Shown: positions 54,284 to 63,263, counted from the stretch's first letter. The stretch: 64,000 nt of DNA from Nocardia ignorata NBRC 108230 (GCF_001612905.1 NZ_BDBI01000034.1:1-64000), one strand, 5' to 3'. Translations and numbers: made by a program. The notes: generated by a model not told the origin, from the sequence alone.

Positions 54284-55627
54284 ATGGGCATCGACTGTTC
54301 GAGCGTTGTCACAGCACCCCGTGCCGAGGTATTCCGCTGGTTCGAGCGACCCGGCGCGTTCACCCGATTGGCGCCGCCGTGGCAGCCGGTGCGGCTGCTC
54401 GCGGAATCCTCCGATCTGGCCCGTGGCGCCGCGGTTCTCGGTCTTCCCGGCGGCCTGCGCTGGATCGCCCGGCACGACCCCGAGGCCTACGATCCGCCCG
54501 CGTCTTTCGCCGACGAGGTCGCTGTCGACGGTCTTGCCTCGGCGCCCCTCGGCCGTCTGCTGCCGTGGCGGCATACCCACGAGTTCGCCGAGGTCGACCC
54601 CGAGCACACCGCGGTGATCGACCGCGTCGACACCCCGATTCCCACCCGCCTGCTCCAGCCGATGTTCGACTATCGCTATCGCCAGCTCGCCGGTGATCTC
54701 GCGGCTCACCAGCGCGCCGCCGCAACAGGTTTCGCCGCCCGGACCATCGCGGTGACCGGGGCGTCCGGGCTGGTCGGCACCGCCTTGTGCGCGTTCCTGT
54801 CCACGGGTGGGCACCGGGTGATCCGCCTGGTCCGCCGCCCGACCAACGATCCCGCCGAACGCCACTGGAATCCCGATGATCCCGCACCGGACCTGTTGCA
54901 GGGCGTTGACGCTGTCGTCCACTTGGCGGGCGCCGGAATCGCGGGCCGCTTCACCGGCGAACACCGCCACGCGATCGCCGACAGCCGCATCGGCCCCACC
55001 CGCGCCCTCGCCGAAACCGCGGCCCGCTGCGGTGTCACCACTTTCGTCTCCGCCTCCGCCATCGGCTATTACGGCTACGACCGCGGCGACGAGATCCTCA
55101 CCGAGAACTCCACGCGCGGAGACGGTTTCCTCGCCGACGTGGTCGCAGCCTGGGAGGCGGCCACCGAACCCGCCGCACACGCGGGCGTCCGCGTTGTCCG
55201 CATCCGCACCGGCATCGTCCAATCCCCCGCAGGCGGCACCCTGCGGCTGCTGCGCCCACTCTTCACCGCCGGCCTCGGCGGCCGCATCGGCCCCGGAACC
55301 CAGTGGCAGTCCTGGATCGGCATAGACGACCTCCTCGACATCTACCACCGCGCACTCTGGGACACCGCACTCGTCGGTCCGGTCAACGCGGTCGCCCCGA
55401 ACCCCGTCCGCAACACCGACTACACCCACACCCTGGCCCACGTCCTCCACCGCCCCGCCCTGCTCCCCGTCCCCTCCTTCGGCCCCGCCCTACTCCTCGG
55501 CCGCCAGGGCGCCCGCGAACTCGCCGAAGCCGGCCAACGAGTCACCCCCACCCGCCTCACCGCCTCCGCCCACCCCTTCCGAACCCCTGACCTCGAACCA
55601 ACCCTCCGCCACCTCCTCGGCCGCTGA
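54284..55627 (+). CDS. SRPBCC-TIGR01777 epimerase fusion protein
   Basis: 447 residues. An N-terminal SRPBCC domain (about 1-150; CSSVVTAPRAEVFRWFERPG) is fused to a TIGR01777 SDR domain: TIAVTGASGLVGTALCAFL, GVDAVVHLAGAGIAGRF, SASAIGYYGYDRGDE and FLADVVAAWEAAT. Such fusions are known; the lipid-binding-like domain may deliver a substrate to the reductase. It is a divergent paralogue of the gene at 52766, with its own promoter candidate. Substrate unknown. Confidence 0.87.
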   Translation: MGIDCSSVVTAPRAEVFRWFERPGAFTRLAPPWQPVRLLAESSDLARGAAVLGLPGGLRWIARHDPEAYDPPASFADEVAVDGLASAPLGRLLPWRHTHEFAEVDPEHTAVIDRVDTPIPTRLLQPMFDYRYRQLAGDLAAHQRAAATGFAARTIAVTGASGLVGTALCAFLSTGGHRVIRLVRRPTNDPAERHWNPDDPAPDLLQGVDAVVHLAGAGIAGRFTGEHRHAIADSRIGPTRALAETAARCGVTTFVSASAIGYYGYDRGDEILTENSTRGDGFLADVVAAWEAATEPAAHAGVRVVRIRTGIVQSPAGGTLRLLRPLFTAGLGGRIGPGTQWQSWIGIDDLLDIYHRALWDTALVGPVNAVAPNPVRNTDYTHTLAHVLHRPALLPVPSFGPALLLGRQGARELAEAGQRVTPTRLTASAHPFRTPDLEPTLRHLLGR

Positions 55628-55664
55628 CCCAGACCAGCCGTGCGGTCGCGCGGCCTCAGCGGGG

Positions 55665-55856
55665 ATGCCGCTGAGCGATGACGCGCGTCGGGAGCTGATC
55701 GCGCTGGCGCGACGCAGCACGGTCGATGACGCGATGCTCGAATTTCGTGAAGCCATGGAATGGACCCGGGCCTGGTCATCGACATGGAGGCAGCGGCCGC
55801 GTTCGTCCGTTACGCGCGTGGTCTGTAGATGGCCGACCGGGCGTCACTGTCGTTGA
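55665..55856 (+). pseudogene. Possible frameshifted small gene
   Basis: From ATG 55665 the first 33 codons read as a helical protein (LSDDARRELIALARR, DDAMLEFREAMEW), then turn Arg/Trp-rich as if out of frame. Shifting frame at about 55760 restores a plausible end (MDPGLVIDMEAAAAFVRYA) with a stop at 55826. It may be a decayed gene or chance. Confidence 0.25.
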
Positions 55857-56734
55857 TTCGCAGCAGCTTCGGTGTCGGCGAGTCGAGAGGAGTCGGTGCC
55901 GAGCAGGGCGACCGCTTCGGCCAGTCCGCCGACGCGCTGCACCTCGGTGGGCAGCAGCACCTCCTGCCAGCCCGGGCCGCCGACGAACACCTGCGCCCCG
56001 GCGGCCAGGCCGGCGACCACCGCTGAGGTCAACGCGGTGGATTCTCGTTGTGACCAGAGCAGGACCGAGGTCGGTCCGCTCCGGGCCAGGGCGTCGGCGA
56101 GGGCGACGGTCGGCACGTCCGCGCCGAGCATGCGCGCGCCTACGCCCTGCTCCGCCAGGGCGGCGCGCAGCACTTCGAGAGGGAGCGAATGGGTTTCGCC
56201 ACCCGTGCAGGCCAGCAGGATGGTGTGGTCGTGGCGGGCGTGTGGGGCATGAGTGCGCTGCATGACCGATGTGATGCACCACGACAGCAGGTGTTCGACG
56301 TCGATACAGCCCTCGCCGCTGCTCTGGCGCGCGACAACATCGGCGAAGGCGGGTCTGCACAACCCGTCCCAGGTTTCCACGATGCCGACCGCGCGGACGT
56401 GCGCCTCGAGCAGTGCGACAACCCGGCCCGAGTCGAGAGCGAAGGCCGCATCGAGCAGCGGCAGGCGATCGCCGGGCAACACAGCGATGCCGCGCACGGT
56501 GGCGGCGGCACCGGCCGGGCTCGCGCCGTCACGAATCAGCGCGAGCATGCGTTCGAGCGCGGCGATGTCGGCCTCGGTGTAGAGGCGATGCTTGCCCGGG
56601 CGATCCTGTGCGGGACCGATGTCGTAGCGCCGGTTCCAGCTACGCAGAGTGGCAGTCGGAATCCCGAGCCGGTCCGCCACGGCGCGCACCGTGTAACCGG
56701 CCGCGTCGGAGACAGGGGCTGAACCGGCGGACAT
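55844..56734 (-). CDS. MerR-family cobalamin-binding regulator (LitR/CarH-like)
   Basis: 296 residues from ATG 56734. N-terminal MerR helix-turn-helix: YTVRAVADRLGIPTATLRSW and NRRYDIGP. A helical bundle (about 85-165) with EH at 147-148, then a Rossmann-like B12-binding domain where GGETHSLPL holds His182 in the position of the lower axial cobalt ligand. In CarH/LitR these domains bind adenosylcobalamin as a light sensor and repress photoprotection genes in the dark. The bundle's usual Trp in the Wx9EH motif is Gln137 here. Divergent from a lipocalin-photolyase pair, the usual target set. Confidence 0.82.
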   Translation of the reverse strand: MSAGSAPVSDAAGYTVRAVADRLGIPTATLRSWNRRYDIGPAQDRPGKHRLYTEADIAALERMLALIRDGASPAGAAATVRGIAVLPGDRLPLLDAAFALDSGRVVALLEAHVRAVGIVETWDGLCRPAFADVVARQSSGEGCIDVEHLLSWCITSVMQRTHAPHARHDHTILLACTGGETHSLPLEVLRAALAEQGVGARMLGADVPTVALADALARSGPTSVLLWSQRESTALTSAVVAGLAAGAQVFVGGPGWQEVLLPTEVQRVGGLAEAVALLGTDSSRLADTEAAANQRQ

Positions 56735-56848
56735 CGCTCCATTCTTGCCGATAACCCGATCATCGCGCTCTACCCGCGTGACTCGGGGCCACCGGGCGTC
56801 GATACGGCCGAGGTCATTCGGCTGTCGGTGCAACCTCACCTCCGATCA

Positions 56849-56867
56849 ATGCATCGTTTATGCATCG
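56849..56867. promoter_or_regulatory. 11-bp direct repeats, candidate LitR/CarH operator
   Basis: ATGCATCG occurs at 56849-56856 and 56860-56867, an exact 11-bp period, in the region between the regulator and the lipocalin gene. CarH tetramers are known to bind direct repeats of 11 bp, so this is a strong candidate operator. Confidence 0.5.
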
Positions 56868-56910
56868 CTTCTTGGTACGCTATCGCTACCGACAATTTCG
56901 AGGAGCCCTT

Positions 56911-57507
56911 GTGCGTATCGCCCTAACGTCCGCGTTCCGCCGTTCGGCGGCGACCGCCTTCGTCGCCCTTGCGGTCACCGCCGTGTCCTCGGCCACGGCG
57001 GCCGCGGCGCCCCCGACTCCCGTTCCCTCCCTCGATCTGGACCGGTACCTCGGCGTCTGGCACCAGCTGGCCGCCGTACCCCAGCCGTTCAACCTCGCGT
57101 GCGCGCGCGACACCACCGCCACCTACTCGCTCGACGAGCGAGGCGATGTCGCCGTGCACAACCGCTGCCATACCTGGTCGGGCGGCATCGACGAGATCCG
57201 TGGCACCGCCACCGTCACCGACCCCGCCACGAACGCCCAGCTGAACGTCTCCTTCCCCGGCGTACCCGGTCAGGACGGAGAGACCAACTACATTGTCACC
57301 GCGCTCGGCCCGGAGTACTCGTGGGCGCTGGTCACTTCGCCGAGCCGCCTGTCCGGTTTCGTCCTGTCCCGCACACCCACCCTCGACGCCGCCGCATGGG
57401 ACGACATCCACACCGCGATCGAAACGGCAGGCCAGAACACCTGCCTGTACCTGACCACGCCGACCACCGGCGGGCGCGCCGACATCGCCCCGCTGTGCGC
57501 CCGATGA
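56911..57507 (+). CDS. Exported lipocalin (Blc-like)
   Basis: 198 residues from GTG 56911 with gaggag upstream. ATG 56860 is rejected because it lies in the operator-like repeats and would bury the signal peptide. Signal peptide to about 35 (FVALAVTAVSSATAAAAP), then the lipocalin fold: YLGVWHQLAAVP (GxW motif), CARDTTATYSLDERGDVAVHNRC, and TNYIVTALGPEYSWALVTSP. Bacterial Blc binds membrane lipids or lysophospholipids. It overlaps the photolyase gene (ATGA), a pairing seen in LitR/CarH regulons. Confidence 0.88.
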   Translation: MRIALTSAFRRSAATAFVALAVTAVSSATAAAAPPTPVPSLDLDRYLGVWHQLAAVPQPFNLACARDTTATYSLDERGDVAVHNRCHTWSGGIDEIRGTATVTDPATNAQLNVSFPGVPGQDGETNYIVTALGPEYSWALVTSPSRLSGFVLSRTPTLDAAAWDDIHTAIETAGQNTCLYLTTPTTGGRADIAPLCAR

Positions 57508-58871
57508 CCGTTTCGATCGCCCTGTTCACGCGCGACCTGCGCCTGGCCGACAATCCCGTTCTCGACGCCGCCCGCCGGTCCGCCGACACGGTCGTGCCGC
57601 TGTTCGTCGTCGACGACGACATCGTGCCCGATCGTTGCCCGCCCAACCGGGCAGCCTTCCTCGCGAGCGCCCTGGCAGAACTCGACGCCGGCTTGCGCGA
57701 CATCGGCGGGCATCTCGTCGTGCGTCGTGGTCACGTCGCCACCGAGGTCGCGCGGGTGGTCGCGGAAACCGGGGCGGAGTCGGTACACGTCGCCCAGGAC
57801 GTCAGCGCCTTCGCCACCCGACGTGAGAACGCCCTGCGCGCAGCACTGTCGACCGGTGCTCACCCACGGCGAGCCACGCGCGTGACGACTGCCAGACGTC
57901 CGGACTGCACCGTTCACCCGCACTCGGCCGTGATCACCGCCGTCGACCCATCGGCCCTGGCACCAGCCACCGGCCGCGACTACTACGCCGTATTCACCCC
58001 GTACTTCCGCCGCTGGTTGGACACCCATCGACGTCGTCCACTGGACAGCCCCCGTGCGCTCGACGTACCCGACATCTCCAGTGCGGCAATACCTTCCGTT
58101 CCCGAGCTGTCGCCCGGTAAACCCTCCGCCAACTGCCCGACCGGCGGCGAGATCACGGGCCGCGCACTCCTCAGCAAGTGGCTGGCGGGCCCGATCGACG
58201 ACTACGCCGACCGCAACGACGACCTCGCCGCCGACGTCACCTCGCACCTGTCGCCATACCTGCACTTCGGCTGCCTGTCCCCGGTCGAGGTCGTGCACCG
58301 CACGGACCTGTCCACCGACGGCGGTCATGCCTTCGCTCGACAGCTCGCATGGCGCGACTTCTACCACCAGTTGCTCGCGGCCCGCCCCGACATCGCCGCC
58401 GACAGCCTTCGCCCCGGTCCGTTCCCCGTGCGCCGCGACCCTCAGGCCGTCACCGCGTGGAAGGAGGGCCGCACCGGCTACCCGATCATCGATGCGGCGA
58501 TGCGTCAGCTCGTCACCGACGGCTGGATGCCCGGCCGCGCCCGCCTCATCACCGCGTCGTTCTTCACGAAAACCCTGCGCTTGGACTGGCGGATCGGCGC
58601 CGCCCATTTCCTGCACTGGCTCGTCGACGCCGATCTGGCCAACAACCAGCTCAACTGGCAGTGGGCCGCAGGCACCGGAACCGACACACGCCCCAACCGT
58701 GTCCTCAATCCCCTCCGCCAGGCCGACCGTCACGACCCCGAGGGCACCTACGTCCGCCGTCACCTCCCCGAACTCGCCCACCTCCCGGGCGGCGCCATCC
58801 ACCGGCCGTGGCGCGCGGACCTGCCCGGCTCCGACTATCCCGCTCCGCTGGTCGACGTCCCGGGCATGTGA
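57504..58871 (+). CDS. phr: Deoxyribodipyrimidine photolyase, class I
   Basis: 455 residues, start overlapping the lipocalin stop. Repairs cyclobutane pyrimidine dimers with light and FADH-. N-terminal Rossmann-like antenna domain ([15 protein letters not shown]); helical FAD domain with [41 protein letters not shown], and [20 protein letters not shown], the flavin-contact signature. [12 protein letters not shown] follows the family pattern. Likely controlled by the adjacent cobalamin regulator. Confidence 0.94.
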   Translation: MTVSIALFTRDLRLADNPVLDAARRSADTVVPLFVVDDDIVPDRCPPNRAAFLASALAELDAGLRDIGGHLVVRRGHVATEVARVVAETGAESVHVAQDVSAFATRRENALRAALSTGAHPRRATRVTTARRPDCTVHPHSAVITAVDPSALAPATGRDYYAVFTPYFRRWLDTHRRRPLDSPRALDVPDISSAAIPSVPELSPGKPSANCPTGGEITGRALLSKWLAGPIDDYADRNDDLAADVTSHLSPYLHFGCLSPVEVVHRTDLSTDGGHAFARQLAWRDFYHQLLAARPDIAADSLRPGPFPVRRDPQAVTAWKEGRTGYPIIDAAMRQLVTDGWMPGRARLITASFFTKTLRLDWRIGAAHFLHWLVDADLANNQLNWQWAAGTGTDTRPNRVLNPLRQADRHDPEGTYVRRHLPELAHLPGGAIHRPWRADLPGSDYPAPLVDVPGM

Positions 58872-58941
58872 CCCCGCGTCCTCTCGGCAACCGTGCGACA
58901 CGGCGGCCCGACCATCCGTTGGCGTCGTCGGCCCCCGGGCG

Positions 58942-58954
58942 TAACGTCAGGATC
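58942..58954 (+). promoter_or_regulatory. Predicted leaderless promoter of lipB
   Basis: TAACGT (TANNNT) ends 7 nt before GTG 58955; no Shine-Dalgarno site. Confidence 0.5.
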
Positions 58955-59704
58955 GTGAACGACACGCGCCCCTCCGCGTCCGCCCGATTCGATACGACCC
59001 CGATCGTGGTCGAGGATCTCGGACTCATCGACTACCACGCCGCCTGGGAGCTGCAGCGGCAGATCGCCGACGAACGCGCCGCAGGCGAGGGCGCCGACCG
59101 GCTGCTCCTGCTGGAGCACCCGTCGGTCTACACCGCGGGCCGCCGCACCGAGGCCGACGATCTGCCCATCGACGGCAGCCCGGTGGTGCAGGTCGACCGT
59201 GGCGGCAAGATCACCTGGCACGGGCCGGGGCAGCTCGTCGGCTACCCGATCATCCGGCTGGCCGAGCCGGTCGATGTGGTGCAGTACGTGCGTCGTCTCG
59301 AAGAAGCACTGATCGACGTGATCTCGAGTCTCGGCATCACCTGCGGAAGGGTCGAGGGCCGATCGGGAGTGTGGTTGCCCGCCACCGACTACTTCGCCGA
59401 ACGCAAGATCGCCGCGATCGGGGTGCGCGTGCAACGCGGCGTCGCCCTGCACGGCATCTCGCTCAACTGCAACTCCGCCCTCGACGGTTTCCAGGCCATC
59501 GTGCCCTGCGGCATCAAAGACGCGGGTGTCACCACCCTGACCCGCGAGCTGGGTCGCGAGGTCACCGTCGCCGAAATCAAGCCGCTCGTCGCCACCGCGA
59601 TTGTTGCCGCGCTCGACGGAGAAATTCCCGTCCGCCCGCATGACATCGATCGCACCACCGGCCCCGCGCCCGAGCGGGCCCCGAGCGTAGAGTCGGTCCA
59701 GTGA
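58955..59704 (+). CDS. lipB: Octanoyltransferase
   Basis: 249 residues. Transfers octanoate from acyl carrier protein to lipoyl domains, the first step of lipoate assembly. [18 protein letters not shown] is the signature, [11 protein letters not shown] holds the catalytic Lys and [14 protein letters not shown] the Cys of the Cys-Lys dyad. Orthologue of Rv2217. The stop overlaps lipA (GTGA). Targets include the nearby E2 protein. Confidence 0.95.
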   Translation: MNDTRPSASARFDTTPIVVEDLGLIDYHAAWELQRQIADERAAGEGADRLLLLEHPSVYTAGRRTEADDLPIDGSPVVQVDRGGKITWHGPGQLVGYPIIRLAEPVDVVQYVRRLEEALIDVISSLGITCGRVEGRSGVWLPATDYFAERKIAAIGVRVQRGVALHGISLNCNSALDGFQAIVPCGIKDAGVTTLTRELGREVTVAEIKPLVATAIVAALDGEIPVRPHDIDRTTGPAPERAPSVESVQ

Positions 59705-60723
59705 GCTCCGTAGACGCCTCTGCCCCCGCCGGACGCAAGCTGCTGCGCATCGAGGCGCGCAACGCGGAAACGCCGATCGAGCGCAAACCCAAGTGGATTC
59801 GCACTCGCGCCACCATGGGCCCCGAGTACAGCGAGCTCAAGGGTCTGGTGAAACGCGAAGGCCTGCATACCGTCTGCGAGGAAGCGGGCTGCCCCAACAT
59901 CTTCGAATGCTGGGAAGACCGTGAGGCCACCTTCCTCATCGGTGGTGAACAGTGCACCCGCCGCTGCGACTTCTGCCAGATCGACACCGGCAAGCCCGCC
60001 GCCCTCGACCGCGACGAACCCCGCCGCGTCGCCGAAAGCGTGCAGGCCATGGGTCTGCGCTACTCCACCATCACCGGTGTGGCCCGCGACGATCTCGACG
60101 ACGGCGGCGCCTGGCTCTACGCCGAAACCGTGCGCGCCATCAAGGCCCTCAACCCCGGCACCGGCGTGGAGCTGCTCATCCCCGACTTCAACGCCGACCC
60201 CGACCAGCTCGCCGAGGTGTTCTCCACCCGCCCCGAGGTGCTGGCCCACAACCTGGAAACGGTGCCGCGCATCTTCAAGCGCATCCGCCCCGCGTTCCGC
60301 TACGAGCGTTCCCTCGCGGTGATCACCGCGGCCCGCGAGGCAGGCCTGGTCACCAAGTCCAACCTCATCCTCGGCATGGGCGAGACCCCCGAAGAGGTCA
60401 CCGAAGCGATGCGCGACCTGCACGAAGCGGGTTGCGACATCCTCACCATCACCCAGTACCTTCGCCCGTCGCCGCGCCACCACCCCGTGGACCGCTGGGT
60501 GAAGCCCGAGGAATTCGTCGAACACTCCAAGGTCGCCGAACAACTCGGCTTCGCAGGCGTCATGGCAGGCCCCCTCGTCCGCTCCTCCTACCGAGCCGGC
60601 CGCCTCTACGCCCAGGCCATGACCCACCACGGCCGCGAAATCCCCGAAGCCATGGCCCACCTGGCCCAGGAAGGCACCGCCTCCCAGGAAGCCAGCTCGG
60701 TCCTGGCCCGCTACGGCAGCTGA
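59701..60723 (+). CDS. lipA: Lipoyl synthase (radical SAM)
   Basis: 340 residues, GTG overlapping the lipB stop. Inserts two sulfurs into the octanoyl chain. Auxiliary cluster Cys59, Cys64 and Cys70 in [12 protein letters not shown]; radical SAM cluster Cys85, Cys89 and Cys92 in [27 protein letters not shown] and the C-terminal [16 protein letters not shown] complete the family. Orthologue of Rv2218. Confidence 0.96.
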   Translation: MSSVDASAPAGRKLLRIEARNAETPIERKPKWIRTRATMGPEYSELKGLVKREGLHTVCEEAGCPNIFECWEDREATFLIGGEQCTRRCDFCQIDTGKPAALDRDEPRRVAESVQAMGLRYSTITGVARDDLDDGGAWLYAETVRAIKALNPGTGVELLIPDFNADPDQLAEVFSTRPEVLAHNLETVPRIFKRIRPAFRYERSLAVITAAREAGLVTKSNLILGMGETPEEVTEAMRDLHEAGCDILTITQYLRPSPRHHPVDRWVKPEEFVEHSKVAEQLGFAGVMAGPLVRSSYRAGRLYAQAMTHHGREIPEAMAHLAQEGTASQEASSVLARYGS

Positions 60724-60760
60724 CCTAGACTAAGGGTCCCCTCATCCCCCGGAAGGACCC

Positions 60761-61072
60761 ATGTCGAAGTTCGAGAACGTCTCCGTCAGCAAGAAGGCCA
60801 ATGTCTACTTCGACGGCAAATGTGTCAGCTACAGCCTCGAGCTGCCCGACGGCACCTCGAAGTCGGTGGGTGTCATCCAGCCGTCCAGCCTGACCTTCAC
60901 CACCAGCGCCCCGGAGATCATGGAGCTGGTCGCGGGCGAGGCGAAGGTGACCTTGGCCGGTGACTCCACCCCGATCACCTACCGCGCGGGCGAGTCGTTC
61001 AAGGTCCCCGGCGACAGCTCGTTCGACATCGAGGTCGTCGACACCATGCACTACATCTGCCACTACGGCTGA
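60761..61072 (+). CDS. ppnP: Pyrimidine/purine nucleoside phosphorylase
   Basis: 103 residues, cupin fold (formerly DUF1255). Phosphorolyses several nucleosides to base and ribose-1-phosphate in salvage. Begins FENVSVSKKANVYFDGKCVS, and has SLTFTTSAPEIMELVAG and FKVPGDSSFDIEV near the end, the family signature. ggaagga precedes ATG 60761. Followed by a terminator. Confidence 0.9.
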   Translation: MSKFENVSVSKKANVYFDGKCVSYSLELPDGTSKSVGVIQPSSLTFTTSAPEIMELVAGEAKVTLAGDSTPITYRAGESFKVPGDSSFDIEVVDTMHYICHYG

Positions 61073-61078
61073 TCCCCC

Positions 61079-61106
61079 GGGGTGCCGTCACCACCGACGG
61101 CACCCC
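61079..61106 (+). terminator. Terminator after ppnP
   Basis: 11-bp perfect stem GGGGTGCCGTC/GACGGCACCCC with a 6-nt loop, 6 nt after the stop; no T-tract. Confidence 0.6.
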
Positions 61107-61107
61107 A

Positions 61108-61224
61108 TCAGTTGTAGTCGAAATACCACCCGGGCCCGCGCTCGTAGTTGCCCTCGTGGCAACCGCGCAGAACTCTCGCCGAGGCGCCCAGCGATCCGAT
61201 GTCAGAAGCTCTTGTGCGGCACAC
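61108..61224 (-). pseudogene. Possible remnant or tiny ORF ending CHEGNYERGPGWYFDYN
   Basis: A minus-strand frame from GTG 61224 overlaps the end of the SDR gene in another frame and closes at 61108. Its last 17 residues have unusually protein-like composition (Cys, Trp, several Tyr, Asn). It may be the end of a lost secreted-protein gene, or chance. Confidence 0.25.
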
Positions 61225-61930
61225 CGACGGTGAGTCCGCCGTCGACCACGAACTCCGCCCCCGTCGAATACGAGGACTCGTCGGAGGCCAGGTAGGCGAC
61301 CAGTGCCGACACCTCGTCGGGCTGGGCCGCGCGAGCCAGCGGAATCTGCAGGAAGTCGGCCGGGATTCCCTCGGTCATCGGGGTGCTGATGAGTCCGGGA
61401 TGGACCGAGTTGACGCGGATCCCCTGCGACGCCAGTTCCAGTGCCGCCGACTTGGTGAGCCCACGCACCGCGAACTTCGTCGCCGTGTACCCGTGTAGCC
61501 CCGGGCTTCCCCGCATTCCCTCCACCGAGGAGATGTTGACGATCGACCCACCGCTGGTCATGGCGGGGACCGCCGCCTGCATCCCGAGGAAGGTGCCGGT
61601 GAGGTTGATGTCGATGATGCGCTGCCATTCCTCGAGCGCGAAGTCGACGAGCAGGTTGCCGTTGACGATCCCGGCGTTGTTCACCAGCACGTGCAGCCCG
61701 CCGAACTCCTCGACCGCCGTGCGCACCACCGCCTGCCACTGCTCGGGCTCGCGGACATCGAGGTGCTGATACCGCACCCCGAGTTCGCTTGCGAGAGCGG
61801 CACCTTCGTCGTCGAGCACGTCGCCGATCACCACCGACGCGCCCTCGTCGACGAATCGGCGCGCGTGCGCGGCACCCATGCCCCGCGCACCGCCGCTGAT
61901 CACCGCGACCTTGCCTGTCAACCGTCCCAT
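61202..61930 (-). CDS. Short-chain dehydrogenase, FabG3/hydroxysteroid dehydrogenase-like
   Basis: 242 residues. NAD site VISGGARGMGAAHARRFV, LVNNAGIVNGNL, and catalytic Ser with YTATK (Tyr-x3-Lys) after SIVNISSVEGMRG. VNSVHPGLISTPM and the C-terminal tail EFVVDGGLTVGVPHKSF closely resemble M. tuberculosis FabG3 (Rv2002), a 20-beta-hydroxysteroid dehydrogenase. A steroid-like substrate is likely but not certain. agaagga precedes ATG 61930. Confidence 0.88.
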   Translation of the reverse strand: MGRLTGKVAVISGGARGMGAAHARRFVDEGASVVIGDVLDDEGAALASELGVRYQHLDVREPEQWQAVVRTAVEEFGGLHVLVNNAGIVNGNLLVDFALEEWQRIIDINLTGTFLGMQAAVPAMTSGGSIVNISSVEGMRGSPGLHGYTATKFAVRGLTKSAALELASQGIRVNSVHPGLISTPMTEGIPADFLQIPLARAAQPDEVSALVAYLASDESSYSTGAEFVVDGGLTVGVPHKSF

Positions 61931-61992
61931 GCCACGAATCCTTCTGCCGGCCCCTGCCGTTTACACCGTACGAGCGCAGGGGCGATTCGGGG

Positions 61993-62526
61993 CTATTTCA
62001 CGAGGAACTCGTCCTTGTACAGCCGGTTCGGCCGGGGCGCCGTCGCTTCGCTGAGCTCGACCTGGTAGTCGCTCTGGCGCACCGTCTTCGGCCGATAGCT
62101 GCCGCCGAAGGTCACCATCACCGACCCGCCGACCCCGTTCACGCCTCGCTCGGCGGTCGCTTCACGGCCCGCGTTGAACACCGTCGCCACATCGCGTCCG
62201 TCGTTGCCGACCGCGATGGTCCCGTCGTGAAAGAACTGTACGAACGTCCCGTTGTCTGCCGCCACGGTCGCGGCGACCGTGTGTCCGAGTTCGGGCGTCA
62301 GGGCGAATTCGGCATCGCAGGTCTGGCGCCGGTCTCCCGGTCCCGGTACGTCGAGTGTGCGCCCGATCCCGAGCAGAACCGTCTCGCCCAGCGCGTTGTG
62401 CCGTTCGCGGCCCATTTCGGACCAGAGATGAGTGGTCGACCAGACCTTCACACGCCCGTCGTCGAAAAGCGACACCCGGTCGTCGGTGCCGTTGCTGAAC
62501 AAGAATTTCGCGCTGTTGGGGGCCAT
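61993..62526 (-). CDS. Hypothetical protein, beta-rich
   Basis: 177 residues from ATG 62526. No signal peptide and no recognised motif. The sequence alternates short polar turns with strand-like runs (KFLFSNGTDDRVSLFDDGRV, VMVTFGGSYRPKTVRQ), suggesting a beta-barrel or propeller fragment. The N-terminus SAKFLFSNGTDDRV suggests a cytoplasmic protein. Same strand as the downstream SDR, 62 bp away, so possibly co-transcribed. Confidence 0.6.
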   Translation of the reverse strand: MAPNSAKFLFSNGTDDRVSLFDDGRVKVWSTTHLWSEMGRERHNALGETVLLGIGRTLDVPGPGDRRQTCDAEFALTPELGHTVAATVAADNGTFVQFFHDGTIAVGNDGRDVATVFNAGREATAERGVNGVGGSVMVTFGGSYRPKTVRQSDYQVELSEATAPRPNRLYKDEFLVK

Positions 62527-62630
62527 CTATCGATCATGGTCGATTCAGCACGCCCCTGTCGCCCGGTTCGGCCGATACGGCACGATTCCACGGCGATGGA
62601 AATCCGCGAAATCGCTGGTAGCAACCGATT

Positions 62631-63263
62631 TCAGCAGGAAATATTCGTCGCACCCGAAGATTCGAACGAGATGTGCACGTGGTCATAGTGATTCTGGGTC
62701 GGGCTGCCACGGTCTTCCATGAACGACCAACCGCCACCGTCGTTGTAGCGCTGCTTCCAGATCACATAGGTGACGCCGAAGCGCTCTTTGTTGGCCAGCA
62801 CGAATTCGGCGATCGCGTCGCCGACGCCGCCGCTGGTCATCACGTCGAGCGCGAGCCCGGCACCGTGGTCACCGTCGTAGCGGCCGTGTGCCCCGCCGAT
62901 ATCGCTGATGCCGAACATCTTCTGCAGCAGGTGGCTCACCTGCGCCACGTGCGGCCGCACGCCCTTCCACTCGGTGTCACACGGCGTGGTGGCATGCATC
63001 AGCGACAGCGTCGCCGACTCGTCGAGGGCGGAAACCGGCGCCGGCTCGGGTTCCACGAACGCGGCCGCGGCGGCGATCGGATCGGGGTCGACTGTCGAGG
63101 TGGTCTGCGGTTCGACCGCGGCAGCCTCCTGGACCGCAGGCCCCGGCCGGATCGTCATCCACAGCATGGCCGGGACTGTCGCAGCGACACTCCACACGGC
63201 AAGCTGAGCGCGCCCACGCGGCGGCGCCGGTTTGCGATGTTGACCACGCACGATGTCGATCAC
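62631..63263 (-). CDS. Membrane-anchored peptidase-fold protein (ARB_07466-like C-terminal domain)
   Basis: 210 residues from GTG 63263. One membrane segment near the N-terminus (LAVWSVAATVPAMLWMTI), a Pro/Ala/Glu linker, then an M15-like domain: YDGDHGAGLALDVM, YVIWKQRYNDGGGW and QNHYDHVHISF, with the His/Asp pattern of zinc D,D- or L,D-carboxypeptidase folds. The catalytic competence is not certain. Probably faces the cell wall. Two Cys near the ends may pair. Confidence 0.78.
   Translation of the reverse strand: MIDIVRGQHRKPAPPRGRAQLAVWSVAATVPAMLWMTIRPGPAVQEAAAVEPQTTSTVDPDPIAAAAAFVEPEPAPVSALDESATLSLMHATTPCDTEWKGVRPHVAQVSHLLQKMFGISDIGGAHGRYDGDHGAGLALDVMTSGGVGDAIAEFVLANKERFGVTYVIWKQRYNDGGGWSFMEDRGSPTQNHYDHVHISFESSGATNISC

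Noticed and set aside
56860-56910. ATG 56860 as the lipocalin start
   Set aside because: It adds Arg/Tyr-rich residues before the signal peptide and overlaps the 11-bp repeats; GTG 56911 has a good gaggag site.
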